DNA of 64,000 bases from Urophycis tenuis (lineage: Eukaryota > Chordata > Actinopteri > Gadiformes > Phycidae), in assembly GCA_036785325.1 (NCBI GenBank), contig JAXIVH010000020.1, forward strand, positions 5,933,879-5,997,878. Reading direction: 5' to 3'. This document shows positions 37,609-47,201 of this stretch, piece by piece; position 1 is the stretch's first letter; every line of letters begins with the position of its first letter. Both the position numbers and the translations under genes were made by a program. The notes beneath the pieces are model-generated. The model did not search any database, was not told the DNA's origin, and saw nothing but the letters and a program-made list of their open reading frames with translations.

Positions 37609-38112
37609 GTTATTTGTTGATGAGCCAGAGCCTGTGACTCCCACCAACCGGCCCGTTCAGCCCACTGCGTTGTCGTCCTCCACCCGGCCGAAGCCTCCTG
37701 CGCCCACCCGCCTCCAGCCGAGGCCTCCTGCTGCGTCAGCCTGTGGCCCGCCCGCCCCCTGTGTCGGCAGCACCCATACCGCTGGTCCTCCCCGCACAGC
37801 CACAGGCCCCCTCCGTCCTGCTTCGTGGGCCATCCTGCAGCTGTCTCTGCAGTCATCGTGTGTCAAAACCATTCAAACTTGTATATGGTAACATTTCAAA
37901 ATGACACCAGCATAAATGAGGACCTTGCAATAGGTTGTGTGTTACATGACCCCCCTGGCATACAGCTGTATGTCTCTGTGAAGGTGGTTGTGAAGAACTG
38001 CATCCGGCTGAACAAGTACAAGTGCCGGTGAGGCAGCAACTCTCTCGAGGGGTTGCACGCCCACCTGGTTAACGCCATCCCTTCACAGCGATGTGGGATC
38101 ATGCCGTTCCAA
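37609..38112 (+). pseudogene. Captured exon-like segment, copy 12 (TGA-interrupted)
   Basis: Majority form; TGA at 38029-38031. Confidence 0.6.
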
Positions 38113-38122
38113 GTAAGTGATT

Positions 38123-38125
<3 letters not shown>

Positions 38126-38163
<38 letters not shown>

Positions 38164-38214
38164 GCATATATACACACACACACACGCATATATACACACA
38201 CATATATATATATA
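38126..38214. repeat. CA/CG/TA microsatellite, 89 bp
   Basis: Same length as copies 8 and 13. Confidence 0.97.
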
Positions 38215-38398
38215 CTTAAACATAGCTGACCCTTTTTTTCCCCCTTCTCGGGGATTATGCTCCCAGTTTTGATCTCGGACGTCTGGTCACTTATAGCATA
38301 TAATAATATTCTATTACTGTTAAGCCAACTATGAATAATAAAACAGGCCAAAACATGTGTCCTTTATCATAGCTACACGTATTACAAAAAAAACGCGT

Positions 38399-40450
38399 GA
38401 ATTGAAAAGTTGAAGGTATGTTTTTAGCTGCTGGGTAGACTTCAGTCAACCTGACGCAGTTTTGTCTTTGAGCAACCAAATTGCTCGGGGATGGGCTCAT
38501 TTTAGCGGGGAAATCTAAGGTTCCCAACGGCGTATGGCAAGATTATATTGAGTCATGGGTCGTTGAAATACTAAGCTAATTAATTTCTGTTCTTTATTGA
38601 AAGATTGATCTTAATTGAAACGTTGAAGGTATGTTTTTAGCTGCTGGGTAGACTTCAGTCAACCTGACGCAGTTTTGTCTGTGAGCAAGCAGACTGCTCG
38701 CGGATGGGCTCATTTTAAGCGGGGAAATCTAAGCTTTCCAACGGCGTATGGCAAGACTATATTGACTCATTGGTCGTTGAAATACTAAGCTAATTAATTT
38801 GTGATCTGTAAGGAAAGATTGATGTTAATTGAAACGTTGAAGGTATGTTTTTAGCTGCTGGGTAGACTTCAGTCAACCTGACACAGTTTTGTCTCTGAGC
38901 AACCAAATTGCTTGGGGATGGGCTCATTTTAAGCGGGGAAATCTAAGCTTTCCAACGGCGTATGGCAAGACTATATTGACTCATGGGTCGTTGAAATACT
39001 AAGATAATTAATTTGTGTTCTGTAAGGAAAGATTGATGTTAATTGAAACGTTGAAGGTATGTTTTTAGCTGCTGGGTAGACTTCACTTAACCTGACACAG
39101 TTTTGTCTGTGATCAACCAGACTGCTGGCGGATGGGCTCATTTTAAGCAGGGAAATCTAAGCTTTTCAACGGCGTATGGTAAGACTTTATTCACCAAAGG
39201 GCCGTTGAAATACTAAGCTAATTAATTTGTGTTCTGTAAGGAAAGATTGATGTTAGTTGAAACTTTAAAGGTATGTTTTTGGCTGCTGGGTAGACTTCAT
39301 TCAACCTGACGCAGTTTAGTCTGTGATCAACCAGACTGCTCGCGGATGGGCTCATTTTAAGCGGGGAAATCTAAGCTTTCCAACGGCGTATGGCAAGACT
39401 ATATTGACTCATGGGTCGTTGAAATACTAAGCTAATTAATTTGTGTTCTGTAAGGAAAGATTGATGTTAATTGAAACGTTGAAGGTATGTTTTTAGCTGC
39501 TGGGTAGACTTCAGTCAACCTGACGCAGTTTAGTCTGTGAGCAACCAAATTGCTCGGGGATGGGCTCATTATAAGCGGGGAAATCTAAGCTTTCCAACGG
39601 CGTATGGCAAGACTATATTCACCAAAGGGTCGTTGAAATACTAAGCTAATTAATTTGTGTTCTGTAAGGAAAGATTGATGTTAATTGAAACGTTGAAGGT
39701 ATGTTTTTAGCTGCTGGGTAGACTTCAGTCAACCTGACGCAGTTTAGTCTGTGATCAACCAGACTGCTCGCGGATGGGCTCATTTTAAGCGGGGAAATCT
39801 AAGCTTTCCAACGGCGTATGGCAAGACTATATTGACTCATGGGTCGTTGAAATACTAAGATAATTAATTTGTGTTCTGTAAGGAAAGATTGATGTTAATT
39901 GAAACGTTGAAGGTATGTTTTTAGCTGCTGGGTAGACTTCACTCAACCTGACACAGTTTTGTCTGTGATCAACCAGACTGCTGGCGGATGGGCTCATTTT
40001 AAGCAGGGAAATCTAAGCTTTTCAACGGCGTATGGTAAGACTATATTCACCAAAGGGCCGTTGAAATACTAAGCTAATTAATTTGTGTTCTGTAAGGAAA
40101 GATTGATGTTAATTGAAACGTTAAAGGTATGTTTTTGGCTGCTGGGTAGACTTCATTCAACCTGACGCAGTTTAGTCTGTGATCAACCAGACTGCTCGCG
40201 GATGGGCTCATTTTAAGCGGGGAAATCTAAGCTTTCCAACGGCGTATGGCAAGTCTATATTCACTAAAGGGTCGTTGAAATACTAAGCTAATTCATTTGT
40301 GTTCTGTAAGGAAAGATTGATGTTAATTGAAACGTTGAAGGTATGTCTTTAGCTGCTGTGTAGACTTCAGTCAACCTGACGCAGATTTGTCTGTGAGCAA
40401 CCAAATTGCTCGGAGATGGGCTCATTTTAAACGGGGAAATCTAAGCTTTC
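38399..40450 (+). repeat. 214-bp satellite array, left part (split by the retrotransposon)
   Basis: 2052 bp. Together with 48510-48580 it makes 10 monomers minus 16 bp minus 1; the missing base is an A at about 38503 (CATTTTAGCGG). It carries the private variants CACTTAACC (about 39084) and AACTTTAAAGG, shared with the array at 49558. Confidence 0.95.
40447..40450. repeat. Retrotransposon target-site duplication, left copy
   Basis: TTTC, inside the satellite string CTAAGCTTTCC. Confidence 0.85.
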
Positions 40451-41754
40451 TGTGGCGCGGGAGGGGAGGTATTAAAGGGGCAATATTACTAAAGAGCTCG
40501 ACAACGCCACCCGGGGAATTTCACCCAGGGAATTATTCTGACAAGGTACACAGGTCCGTAGTTACATGGAGGCAGGAGACGTGGTTCAGAATTTAACATA
40601 CACTTTTAATGTTCATTTCTTTTTCTTAAAACAGCACAAATAAAATTCATTCACACAAAAGAAAAAGGGACAAACCTAAACAGGGCTGAGGCCGAAGTGG
40701 ATGGACGAAGGCTAGTGCAGGGGAGGGATCCACCAAAAAAAATAAACAAACTTAAATCACCGGGCACACGTGGCAGACACACTCTCAGTGACGAAAACCC
40801 AGGGACACAGCAAGACAGGACAGGAGGATGCCACCACCAGATCACCACCTACGCCGCCACCACCACCGGCCTACAGCAACTAAAAGGGGAGGGAAATGCC
40901 ACAACTTAGTGGGGTTGCACACACAAAAAAAAAGAAAACTTAAAGACCATGAGTAATGGACAAATTATAAATTTAAACTATCCAAAGTAAGAGAAAACTC
41001 AGTTACTTAATTCACAAAACAAGATCTAGGATAAACACAAAACCCATACTCAAAAATAACAAAACGAAGCCCACACATTCATACACTAATTCACTATATA
41101 TAAAAGGGAACAGTCCCGGGTGAACAGAAGAAATCGTGCCCGGTCCGCGGCCGAACAATCGTCCGTCACAGAAGGAACCGCAGCGTAGCCTCTGACAACC
41201 GTAGGACCACGCTGTAACGGCCCGCAGCAGCAGCCGACGAACGGCAAGCACCGTTAAACAAAACAAAAGCAGCACGAAAGAAAGCAAACAAAAACACAAC
41301 AAAACAAAACAGAGCCAAACAAAAACAACGCAGAACAAAACAGCAGCGGCCCAATCAGGTGGTTACAGTCGCACCTAACAAAGAAAAACACCATCAGCAT
41401 GGGCGAAGTGCATTCAGATTGGGGAGGTTGTATGTTACAATACACATACCGTTTTGTAGTAACCGACCCTCACGAGAGGAGGGGGGGGAAGGACTCCAGG
41501 CAGCCGTTCGCATTTACCGCCGCGAATGAATCACTGCCAGCACACAGCACGGAACGGCGCACAATCGTCCTGTCGGGCACACAACCTCTGACCCGGAAGT
41601 GACAGCTGACAATGGGAGCGCAGAGAAAGAACAGGTGGGCGGACTACAGCTTTTATACCGGTTCACATGTGTATAGCGGAAATGAACGAAACCATAGCAA
41701 CCGTATGTAAACAAGAGAGGAGGGGAAACAATACAAAACACTCCTCCTGCTACA
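40451..41754 (-). repeat. 3' LTR (left in the window)
   Basis: 1304 bp from TGTGGCGCGG to CCTGCTACA on the plus strand. On the coding strand it begins TGTAGCAGGAG and ends CGCCACA. Identical by eye to 47202-48505. Confidence 0.95.
40605..40610 (-). terminator. Candidate polyadenylation signal in the 3' LTR
   Basis: ATTAAA on the minus strand, about 155 bp before the coding-strand end of the LTR. I saw no AATAAA on that strand in the LTR, so this common variant is the best candidate. Confidence 0.35.
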
Positions 41755-41771
41755 ATCTACCCCCCCTTTTT
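41755..41771 (-). other. Polypurine tract for plus-strand priming
   Basis: On the minus strand, five A and seven G followed by TAGAT directly adjoin the 3' LTR start (TGTAGC). This is the expected place and composition for the RNase H-resistant primer. Confidence 0.85.
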
Positions 41772-41805
41772 GTATCGTCGCCCCGACGATTAACTAAAAC
41801 CATCA

Positions 41806-44800
41806 CTAGCTCCAGGGCCTAAAGAGTGCAGTGACAGCATGTGATACAGAACCCTGAGAGTTAGCAGCCCCCAACGCAAAATCCCCCACCGGCCTTGGGA
41901 TACGGTGGACATTAGAATGTTGACCAGCAGTTGCTCGGGCTGATCTCCGTGGTACCATGATGCTGGTGTCAAAGGAGCTGGTGGAGGGAATAGCTAGAGA
42001 TGCAGGTGGCTGAGTGGGGGCCATGACAAGAGACCTGGAAGGACCTGGCTCAGTGGGGACCAGGTCAGCTGAATGGTGTGGCACCTGAGGGGTGGTTTGA
42101 GTCTCTGCTACGGCTCTGGTAGCTGGCAGGGTGGCAACAGAAGCAGTTTCGGGGACCAGAAACAGGTCATCATCACTGGACAACTCATCAGCTACCGGCT
42201 TATTCAGGAGAGGTGGCTTACTAGCAGCAGCACAATCAGGGGACTCTGCTCCAATCACAGCCTTTAACAGGGTACGGTGAACATGCCTGACTTTGGACTG
42301 GTCATCCTTTGGGGCGATGGAATACACAGCTCCCCCTTCTTTAGGTGCTTTGATGACCCGGTACACTGTGGGGCTCCATAGGTCTTGTATCTTGTGTCGC
42401 CTTCTGGCGCTGAAGTCACGCAGCAAAACCAACTGACCTTCCACCAGGGGTTCACCTCGAACATGTTGATCATGAACTTTCTTTCTGCGCGCTGCAGCAG
42501 TCTTCAGTCGTTCTTGTGCGCCATCAAAAGCCGTCTGCAATCGGGCCTGATGCTCTTGAATCCATTCATGGACGGCTCCACCCACAGGATCCAAAACTCT
42601 CCCTAACAGGAAGTCAATGGGGAGTCTGGGCTCCTGCCCAAACATTAAGAAAAAGGGGGACTCACCGGTTGCCTGATGGGGAGTGGTATTATAACAGTAA
42701 AGGACTTGAGGGAGGCAGGAGGTCCAGTCTCTTTTTCGGGATGGAGGCAGTGTGCGTAGCAGGTTGTGGAGGGTTCGGTTGAATCGCTCACACTGACCAT
42801 TGCCGGCCGGGTGGTATGGGGTGGTGCGAGTCTTCTGAATGCCGTAGAGACTACAAAGCTGCTGGATGAGGGCGCTCTCGAAGTTACGTCCCTGATCGGA
42901 GTGTATCCTGGCCGGGACCCCAAACTTGGAAAACCACTCCACCACCAAAACCTGGGCCACAGTAGTGGCATGTTGATCACGGGTGGGGACGGCGAGCGTG
43001 TACTTACTAAAGATGTCCGTCATCACCAATACATTCTCCACACCATTTCTAGTAGGGTCCAACAAGGTGTAGTCAATGGCCAGAATTTCATTTGGCCTGG
43101 ATGCCAAAAGGTGTCCCATGGGGTTCCGTGCAGTGGGTTGGTTGTCTTTGGCAAACTGACACCGCTCACATGCCTGACACCACTGTTCAACCTCTGTGGA
43201 CATACCGGGCCAATAGCACCTAGATCGTAGAAGAGCTAAAGTCCGTTCCACACCTTGATGGCCATGCTCTTGGTGGACCTGGGTTAACACCTCCCTGATT
43301 AAAGCAGCAGGCAGGAGTAGCTGGAACATCGGCTCGGCACCATCAGGGCGGAAGATCTGTCGATACAGGATCCCATCCCTCTCCACGAATCGGCTCCATT
43401 GACGCAGCAGGATGAGCCCAGGTGAGGAAAGTTGCTGCCGCTCTTCATAGCTGGGACGCTGCCCCTGGTCCCAGTACCTCCGGACTTCCTGGATGACCGG
43501 GTCAGCCTGTTGAAGGGCCCGGATATCTGAAGGCGTTTTGTGAGGCAAAACGGTCACAGTCGCTTGAGTTACCACAGTCTTCTCCATGTTCAGGGCCTGC
43601 TGGAGAGGCTTGGGAAGCGAGGTGCCAGGGAGCATGGCTTCGAAGTCTGGTGGGCCAGGTGAGTGCTGACGGGACAAAGCATCTGCATTTCTGTTACTTC
43701 TGCCAGATCGGTATTTCAGCTCGAAGTCAAACGAGGCCAGTTGGGCTGCCCAGCGCTGTTCTACAGCACCAAGCTTTGCAGATGACAAGTAACTGAGTGG
43801 ATTATTGTCCGTGTAAACGATGCAGCGGTGGCCCAACAGATACTCTCTGAACTTCTCACTCATTGCCCACTTAAGGGCCAGGAACTCCAACTTCATTGAA
43901 CTATAGTTTGACATATTACGCTCTGTAGGCCTCAGTCCACGACTAGCATAAGCTATGGGTCTCACCTTGCCTTCTTGCTCCTGTGAGAGCACTGCTCCCA
44001 ACCCACCATGGCTGGCATCGACCTCGAGGATGAAGGGCAGAGAAAAGTCTGCATAAGCGAGTACTGGGGCAGTAGTGAGCTTGGTCTTCAGTGCCTCGAA
44101 ACCTTGTCGGCACTCCTCTGTCCATTTCTCAGTGACATTCTGTGCGGACCTCCGCTTGTGCCTGGTGCTTCCCAGCTCGGCTACCAGTCGGTGAAGGGGA
44201 GCTGCCAGCTTTGCGAAGCCCTCCACAAAGCGGCGATAATAGCTTGAAAAACCCAGAAAGGACCGGAGCTCAGAGACTGTTTTGGGAGGCGGCCATTTTG
44301 CCACAGCCTCTATCTTGGATGGATCTGTGGAGACACCAGTAGCAGATATTACATGGCCCAGATAGCACACCTCTGGCTGGAAGAAGGCGCATTTGGAGAG
44401 CTTTGCCTTTAGTCCCTCCTGCTGAAGCCGACCTAGTACTGCATCAAGCCGCTGAAGATGCTGCTGTACAGTAGAAGAGAACACGACAATGTCATCCAGG
44501 TAAAGGAGCAATGAATGACCCTGTTGATCACCAAAGATTCTCTGCATCAGTCTTTGAAAGGTACTGGGAGCGTTACAGAGTCCAAATGGCATACGGTTCC
44601 ATTCGAACAGACCAAAGGGAGTACAGAATGCAGTCTTGGGCCGATCCTTCTCAGTGACTGGGACCTGGTTATACCCACTGGCCAGGTCCAAGGTGGAGAA
44701 CCAGCGTGCACCTGTCAAAGCATCCAATGACTCCTCGATGCGTGGCAGCGGAAACGCATCCTTCCTGGTCTTACTATTGAGCTGCCGGTAATCTACACAC

Positions 44801-46050
44801 ATGCGCAGACTCCCATCCTTCTTCTTAACTAGCACAATGGGGGAAGCGTAGGGGCTGCTACTTTCTCTGATCACCTGTGCGGCAAGAAGCTGATTAATGT
44901 GCTCTTTGACAGCCTCATAATCAGAAGGAGGGACGCGCCTATAGCGCTGTTTGACAGGGCTCTCAGCCACAAGAGGGATGTCATGTGAGATTAGATTGGT
45001 GCAACCTAAATCGCTGTCATGAGCAGAGAAAACAGAGGTATACTTCCTAAGGAGACCCCTCACCTGACCCTGCTCTTCTAAGGACAAAGAAGACAGATCT
45101 AAACCCTCCATCTGGTCCTGCACTGTGGGTAGGGCTGTCTGGGATGCTACAGTGGCTACGGTGGATGGGACCTCTGTGACTCCTGCAGGTAAGCTCACAA
45201 CATTCACCTGTTCCAGAGTGCCAACAACAGCGCGTGGGTATAACAGTACCTCGATGGAACCAACATTAACAATGGGTATGTATGCTGTAGCCCTAACCAC
45301 CCTAACCAAAGATGGAGAAGCCAACAAACCAGCAGGTAAACCAGAGTCCCGGGGTTCGAACAATACTGTAGCATCAGAACACCGCTCTGAACATGTGACT
45401 GCTACCAATTTCATCATACCACCTGGAATGCGATATGCACGCTTTCCTCTGACCTTTACATTTCCCATTAGCTTTGGAGAGATCTGCGTGGTTGCTTGGT
45501 GACACTTCTGCAGCGCCTGTGTGATGGGTTGTGGGGCCTGAGTGACAAAAGACAGTTCAAACAATGATAAACCATGCTGCACAAAAAGCTCTTGATAGCA
45601 CTTCCGGATCACATTCATTCCCATCACACCAGGGACCTGAAGGGACGCATCACCGGGAGGATCCCTCACTATCAAGACACCGCACTGCAAAATCAACTTG
45701 CCACACAACTCAACATCAAGCTCTAGGTAACCAAGGAAAGGAATATCTAACCCATTAGCTGCCCTAAGCTGCAACCAGTTGCATGATTTAAGGCGTTCTT
45801 GACCCCATGGTTCAAAATGCCGGCGGAAAAAGCTCTCTGTAACGGTGGACACCATAGAACCAGTATCAACTAGACATGGCACCTTAACGCCACCCATGTC
45901 CACCTCCAAATGGGGACAAGACGAAACCAGTTTTGATGCATCATCTAATTCACCCTTCACAGTATTTGAGCCAGTCGAGGCCCCACCCAAACTGTGGCTC
46001 TGCAGTTCGGTGGGTGCTAGTTTTCCGGAGCTGGGGTGGATTCTGACTGC
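41806..46050 (-). CDS. pol: Pol polyprotein (protease, RT, RNase H, integrase)
   Basis: Makes the enzymes for reverse transcription and integration. The frame is open from 46050 to TAG at 41806-41808 and has no ATG near its start, so expression by -1 frameshift from gag is inferred. Counting residue 1 at codon 45990: aspartic protease LVDTGS at 40-45; reverse transcriptase about 350-540 with YLDD at 497-500; RNase H about 650-775 with acidic residues D658, E702, D728 and D770; integrase zinc finger H906, H911, C941, C944; integrase catalytic D973, D1032, E1068 with 35 residues between the last two; then a basic C-terminal domain (about 1180-1245) resembling a degenerate GPY/F module and a Ser/Pro-rich tail to 1394. 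No chromodomain is evident. All catalytic residues are present and there are no internal stops. Confidence 0.95.
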   Translation of the reverse strand, partial: AVRIHPSSGKLAPTELQSHSLGGASTGSNTVKGELDDASKLVSSCPHLEVDMGGVKVPCLVDTGSMVSTVTESFFRRHFEPWGQERLKSCNWLQLRAANGLDIPFLGYLELDVELCGKLILQCGVLIVRDPPGDASLQVPGVMGMNVIRKCYQELFVQHGLSLFELSFVTQAPQPITQALQKCHQATTQISPKLMGNVKVRGKRAYRIPGGMMKLVAVTCSERCSDATVLFEPRDSGLPAGLLASPSLVRVVRATAYIPIVNVGSIEVLLYPRAVVGTLEQVNVVSLPAGVTEVPSTVATVASQTALPTVQDQMEGLDLSSLSLEEQGQVRGLLRKYTSVFSAHDSDLGCTNLISHDIPLVAESPVKQRYRRVPPSDYEAVKEHINQLLAAQVIRESSSPYASPIVLVKKKDGSLRMCVDYRQLNSKTRKDAFPLPRIEESLDALTGARWFSTLDLASGYNQVPVTEKDRPKTAFCTPFGLFEWNRMPFGLCNAPSTFQRLMQRIFGDQQGHSLLLYLDDIVVFSSTVQQHLQRLDAVLGRLQQEGLKAKLSKCAFFQPEVCYLGHVISATGVSTDPSKIEAVAKWPPPKTVSELRSFLGFSSYYRRFVEGFAKLAAPLHRLVAELGSTRHKRRSAQNVTEKWTEECRQGFEALKTKLTTAPVLAYADFSLPFILEVDASHGGLGAVLSQEQEGKVRPIAYASRGLRPTERNMSNYSSMKLEFLALKWAMSEKFREYLLGHRCIVYTDNNPLSYLSSAKLGAVEQRWAAQLASFDFELKYRSGRSNRNADALSRQHSPGPPDFEAMLPGTSLPKPLQQALNMEKTVVTQATVTVLPHKTPSDIRALQQADPVIQEVRRYWDQGQRPSYEERQQLSSPGLILLRQWSRFVERDGILYRQIFRPDGAEPMFQLLLPAALIREVLTQVHQEHGHQGVERTLALLRSRCYWPGMSTEVEQWCQACERCQFAKDNQPTARNPMGHLLASRPNEILAIDYTLLDPTRNGVENVLVMTDIFSKYTLAVPTRDQHATTVAQVLVVEWFSKFGVPARIHSDQGRNFESALIQQLCSLYGIQKTRTTPYHPAGNGQCERFNRTLHNLLRTLPPSRKRDWTSCLPQVLYCYNTTPHQATGESPFFLMFGQEPRLPIDFLLGRVLDPVGGAVHEWIQEHQARLQTAFDGAQERLKTAAARRKKVHDQHVRGEPLVEGQLVLLRDFSARRRHKIQDLWSPTVYRVIKAPKEGGAVYSIAPKDDQSKVRHVHRTLLKAVIGAESPDCAAASKPPLLNKPVADELSSDDDLFLVPETASVATLPATRAVAETQTTPQVPHHSADLVPTEPGPSRSLVMAPTQPPASLAIPSTSSFDTSIMVPRRSARATAGQHSNVHRIPRPVGDFALGAANSQGSVSHAVTALFRPWS

Positions 46051-47066
46051 CTAGCGGAGGGCCGGGAACCTTGTGAGGAGAACTGAGAACGAAGGGGAGC
46101 ACGCACACTATCACATTCCCTAGCAAAATGGCCAGGTTGCTGACAGCGTCTACATATCACAGGCCCACGCTGCCTTGAATGACTGTGTGGAAGAGGATGC
46201 TGCATTAGAGCTATGGTGCGAGTTAGCTGGTTCAGCTGTTCTTGCTGCTGCCTCAACATGTCCTTCATTTCCCTCATTTCAGATAGAGGAACACCAACTG
46301 GGTGAGCACCCTGAACGCCATACTGAATGCCACTGATTGAGGGGACAGAGTTGCTACGACCTCTAACGCCACTTGGTAGACCTTCGCGCTCCCACCTAAT
46401 TGCCTCCCCCCTGACATCAAGCAGTGTAGCTGTGGGCTGTCGACGCACAAACTGTTTAAGCTCTCGTCGTAAGGTGTTATCTATAACTTGCTCAACAAAC
46501 TGATCCCGCAACAGAACCTCAGAGTTAGGCATCCCGGTCGGTGCACGCTGCTTTACCCTTTCCATAAGACTCATCAAAGAGAGGGAGAATTCCTGTAATG
46601 TTTCTCCTTCATGTTGCTTTCGGGAAAAGAAAGCCTCTTGTAAAGCGACATGAGATTCAGAGCAGCCATAGAGTTCCTGCAGTATAGCAATTATCCTCGC
46701 TGGATCCCCACGATCTACACTAGAGCGGTATTTGATTTCTTCACGTGCTTCCCCCTCTAGGTGATCGAAGAGGAAGAAAGCCTGATCAGCTAGGGATAAA
46801 TGACGAGTCCTCATACATGCCTGCACTTCCTCTATCCATTCACCCAGCGCCATGCCTGATCTTGCTCTAAACATGGGACACTTCCTGTCACGAGGCACAA
46901 ACACTAACCGCTCTGTTGCAGGGACACTAGCAGTAAGCACCGCTGATGAGGTTGACGGTATGGCATTTGGGGCGGGTCTAACAGGGGCCTGCTCCTGACG
47001 TAGCCTCTCATTGTCAGCTTTCAACTGGGCGACCAGATCTCTCAGCTCTTCCAATTCCTCCTCCAT
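46017..47066 (-). CDS. gag: Gag structural protein
   Basis: Capsid and nucleocapsid precursor, 349 aa from the ATG at 47064-47066. The frame is open further upstream to an ATG ending at 47153, but those 29 residues derive from an A/G-rich stretch (many Phe and Leu), so the internal Met followed by EEELEELRDL is preferred. Residues 1-25 from that Met look like a short coiled coil. The middle (about 65-225) is a helical capsid-like region with spaced Trp, Phe and Leu, of the Ty3/PNMA/Arc type by general look. Near the C terminus is one zinc knuckle C-x2-C-x4-H-x4-C (CRRCQQPGHFAREC). Ends PAPEN then TAG at 46017-46019. Pol overlaps its last 34 nt in the -1 frame. Confidence 0.93.
   Translation of the reverse strand: MEEELEELRDLVAQLKADNERLRQEQAPVRPAPNAIPSTSSAVLTASVPATERLVFVPRDRKCPMFRARSGMALGEWIEEVQACMRTRHLSLADQAFFLFDHLEGEAREEIKYRSSVDRGDPARIIAILQELYGCSESHVALQEAFFSRKQHEGETLQEFSLSLMSLMERVKQRAPTGMPNSEVLLRDQFVEQVIDNTLRRELKQFVRRQPTATLLDVRGEAIRWEREGLPSGVRGRSNSVPSISGIQYGVQGAHPVGVPLSEMREMKDMLRQQQEQLNQLTRTIALMQHPLPHSHSRQRGPVICRRCQQPGHFARECDSVRAPLRSQFSSQGSRPSARQSESTPAPEN
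46020..46026 (-). promoter_or_regulatory. Candidate -1 ribosomal frameshift site at the gag end
   Basis: GGAAAAC on the minus strand, ending directly before the gag TAG. Gag and pol overlap only in 46050-46017 and pol is in the -1 frame, so the shift must occur there. The heptamer fits X-XXY-YYZ only partly (GGA instead of three identical bases), so the exact site is uncertain. Confidence 0.5.
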
Positions 47067-47179
47067 GAGAGTAGATTTGAATAACGAACCGCTGCTGCTT
47101 TGTTTCAATGGCAAAAGGAAAGGAAAAAAAAAAAGAAAAACAATTGAACACACGTCTCCACCTTACTTCTGCAGTAACA

Positions 47180-47197
47180 ATCCTGCCGACAACGCCA
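47180..47197 (-). other. Primer binding site, probably tRNA-Ser
   Basis: On the minus strand TGGCGTTGTCGGCAGGAT starts 4 nt after the 5' LTR. Its complement ends ...GACAACGCCA. From memory, vertebrate tRNA-Ser(AGA/TGA) ends ATCCTGCCGACTACG plus CCA, which matches at 17 of 18 positions. Confidence 0.7.
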
Positions 47198-47201
47198 AGT
47201 T

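Larger units (their letters stand above)
37422..38398 (+). repeat. Composite exon-bearing module, copy 12
   Basis: 977 bp. Private G at 37599 in the pyrimidine-rich stretch before the exon (TATTTTGTATTTCCAG). Confidence 0.9.

Noticed and set aside
41012..41445. Phe/Cys/Leu-rich frames in the LTRs (to about 115 codons)
   Set aside because: They arise from A/C-rich LTR sequence read on the minus strand, are identical in both LTRs, and have no domain.
42073..45502. Plus-strand frames opposite pol (up to 154 codons)
   Set aside because: Shadows of the conserved pol frame on the other strand.
41806..47201. An env-like third gene
   Set aside because: Gag and pol fill the internal region; only about 35 bp lies between the pol stop and the polypurine tract.
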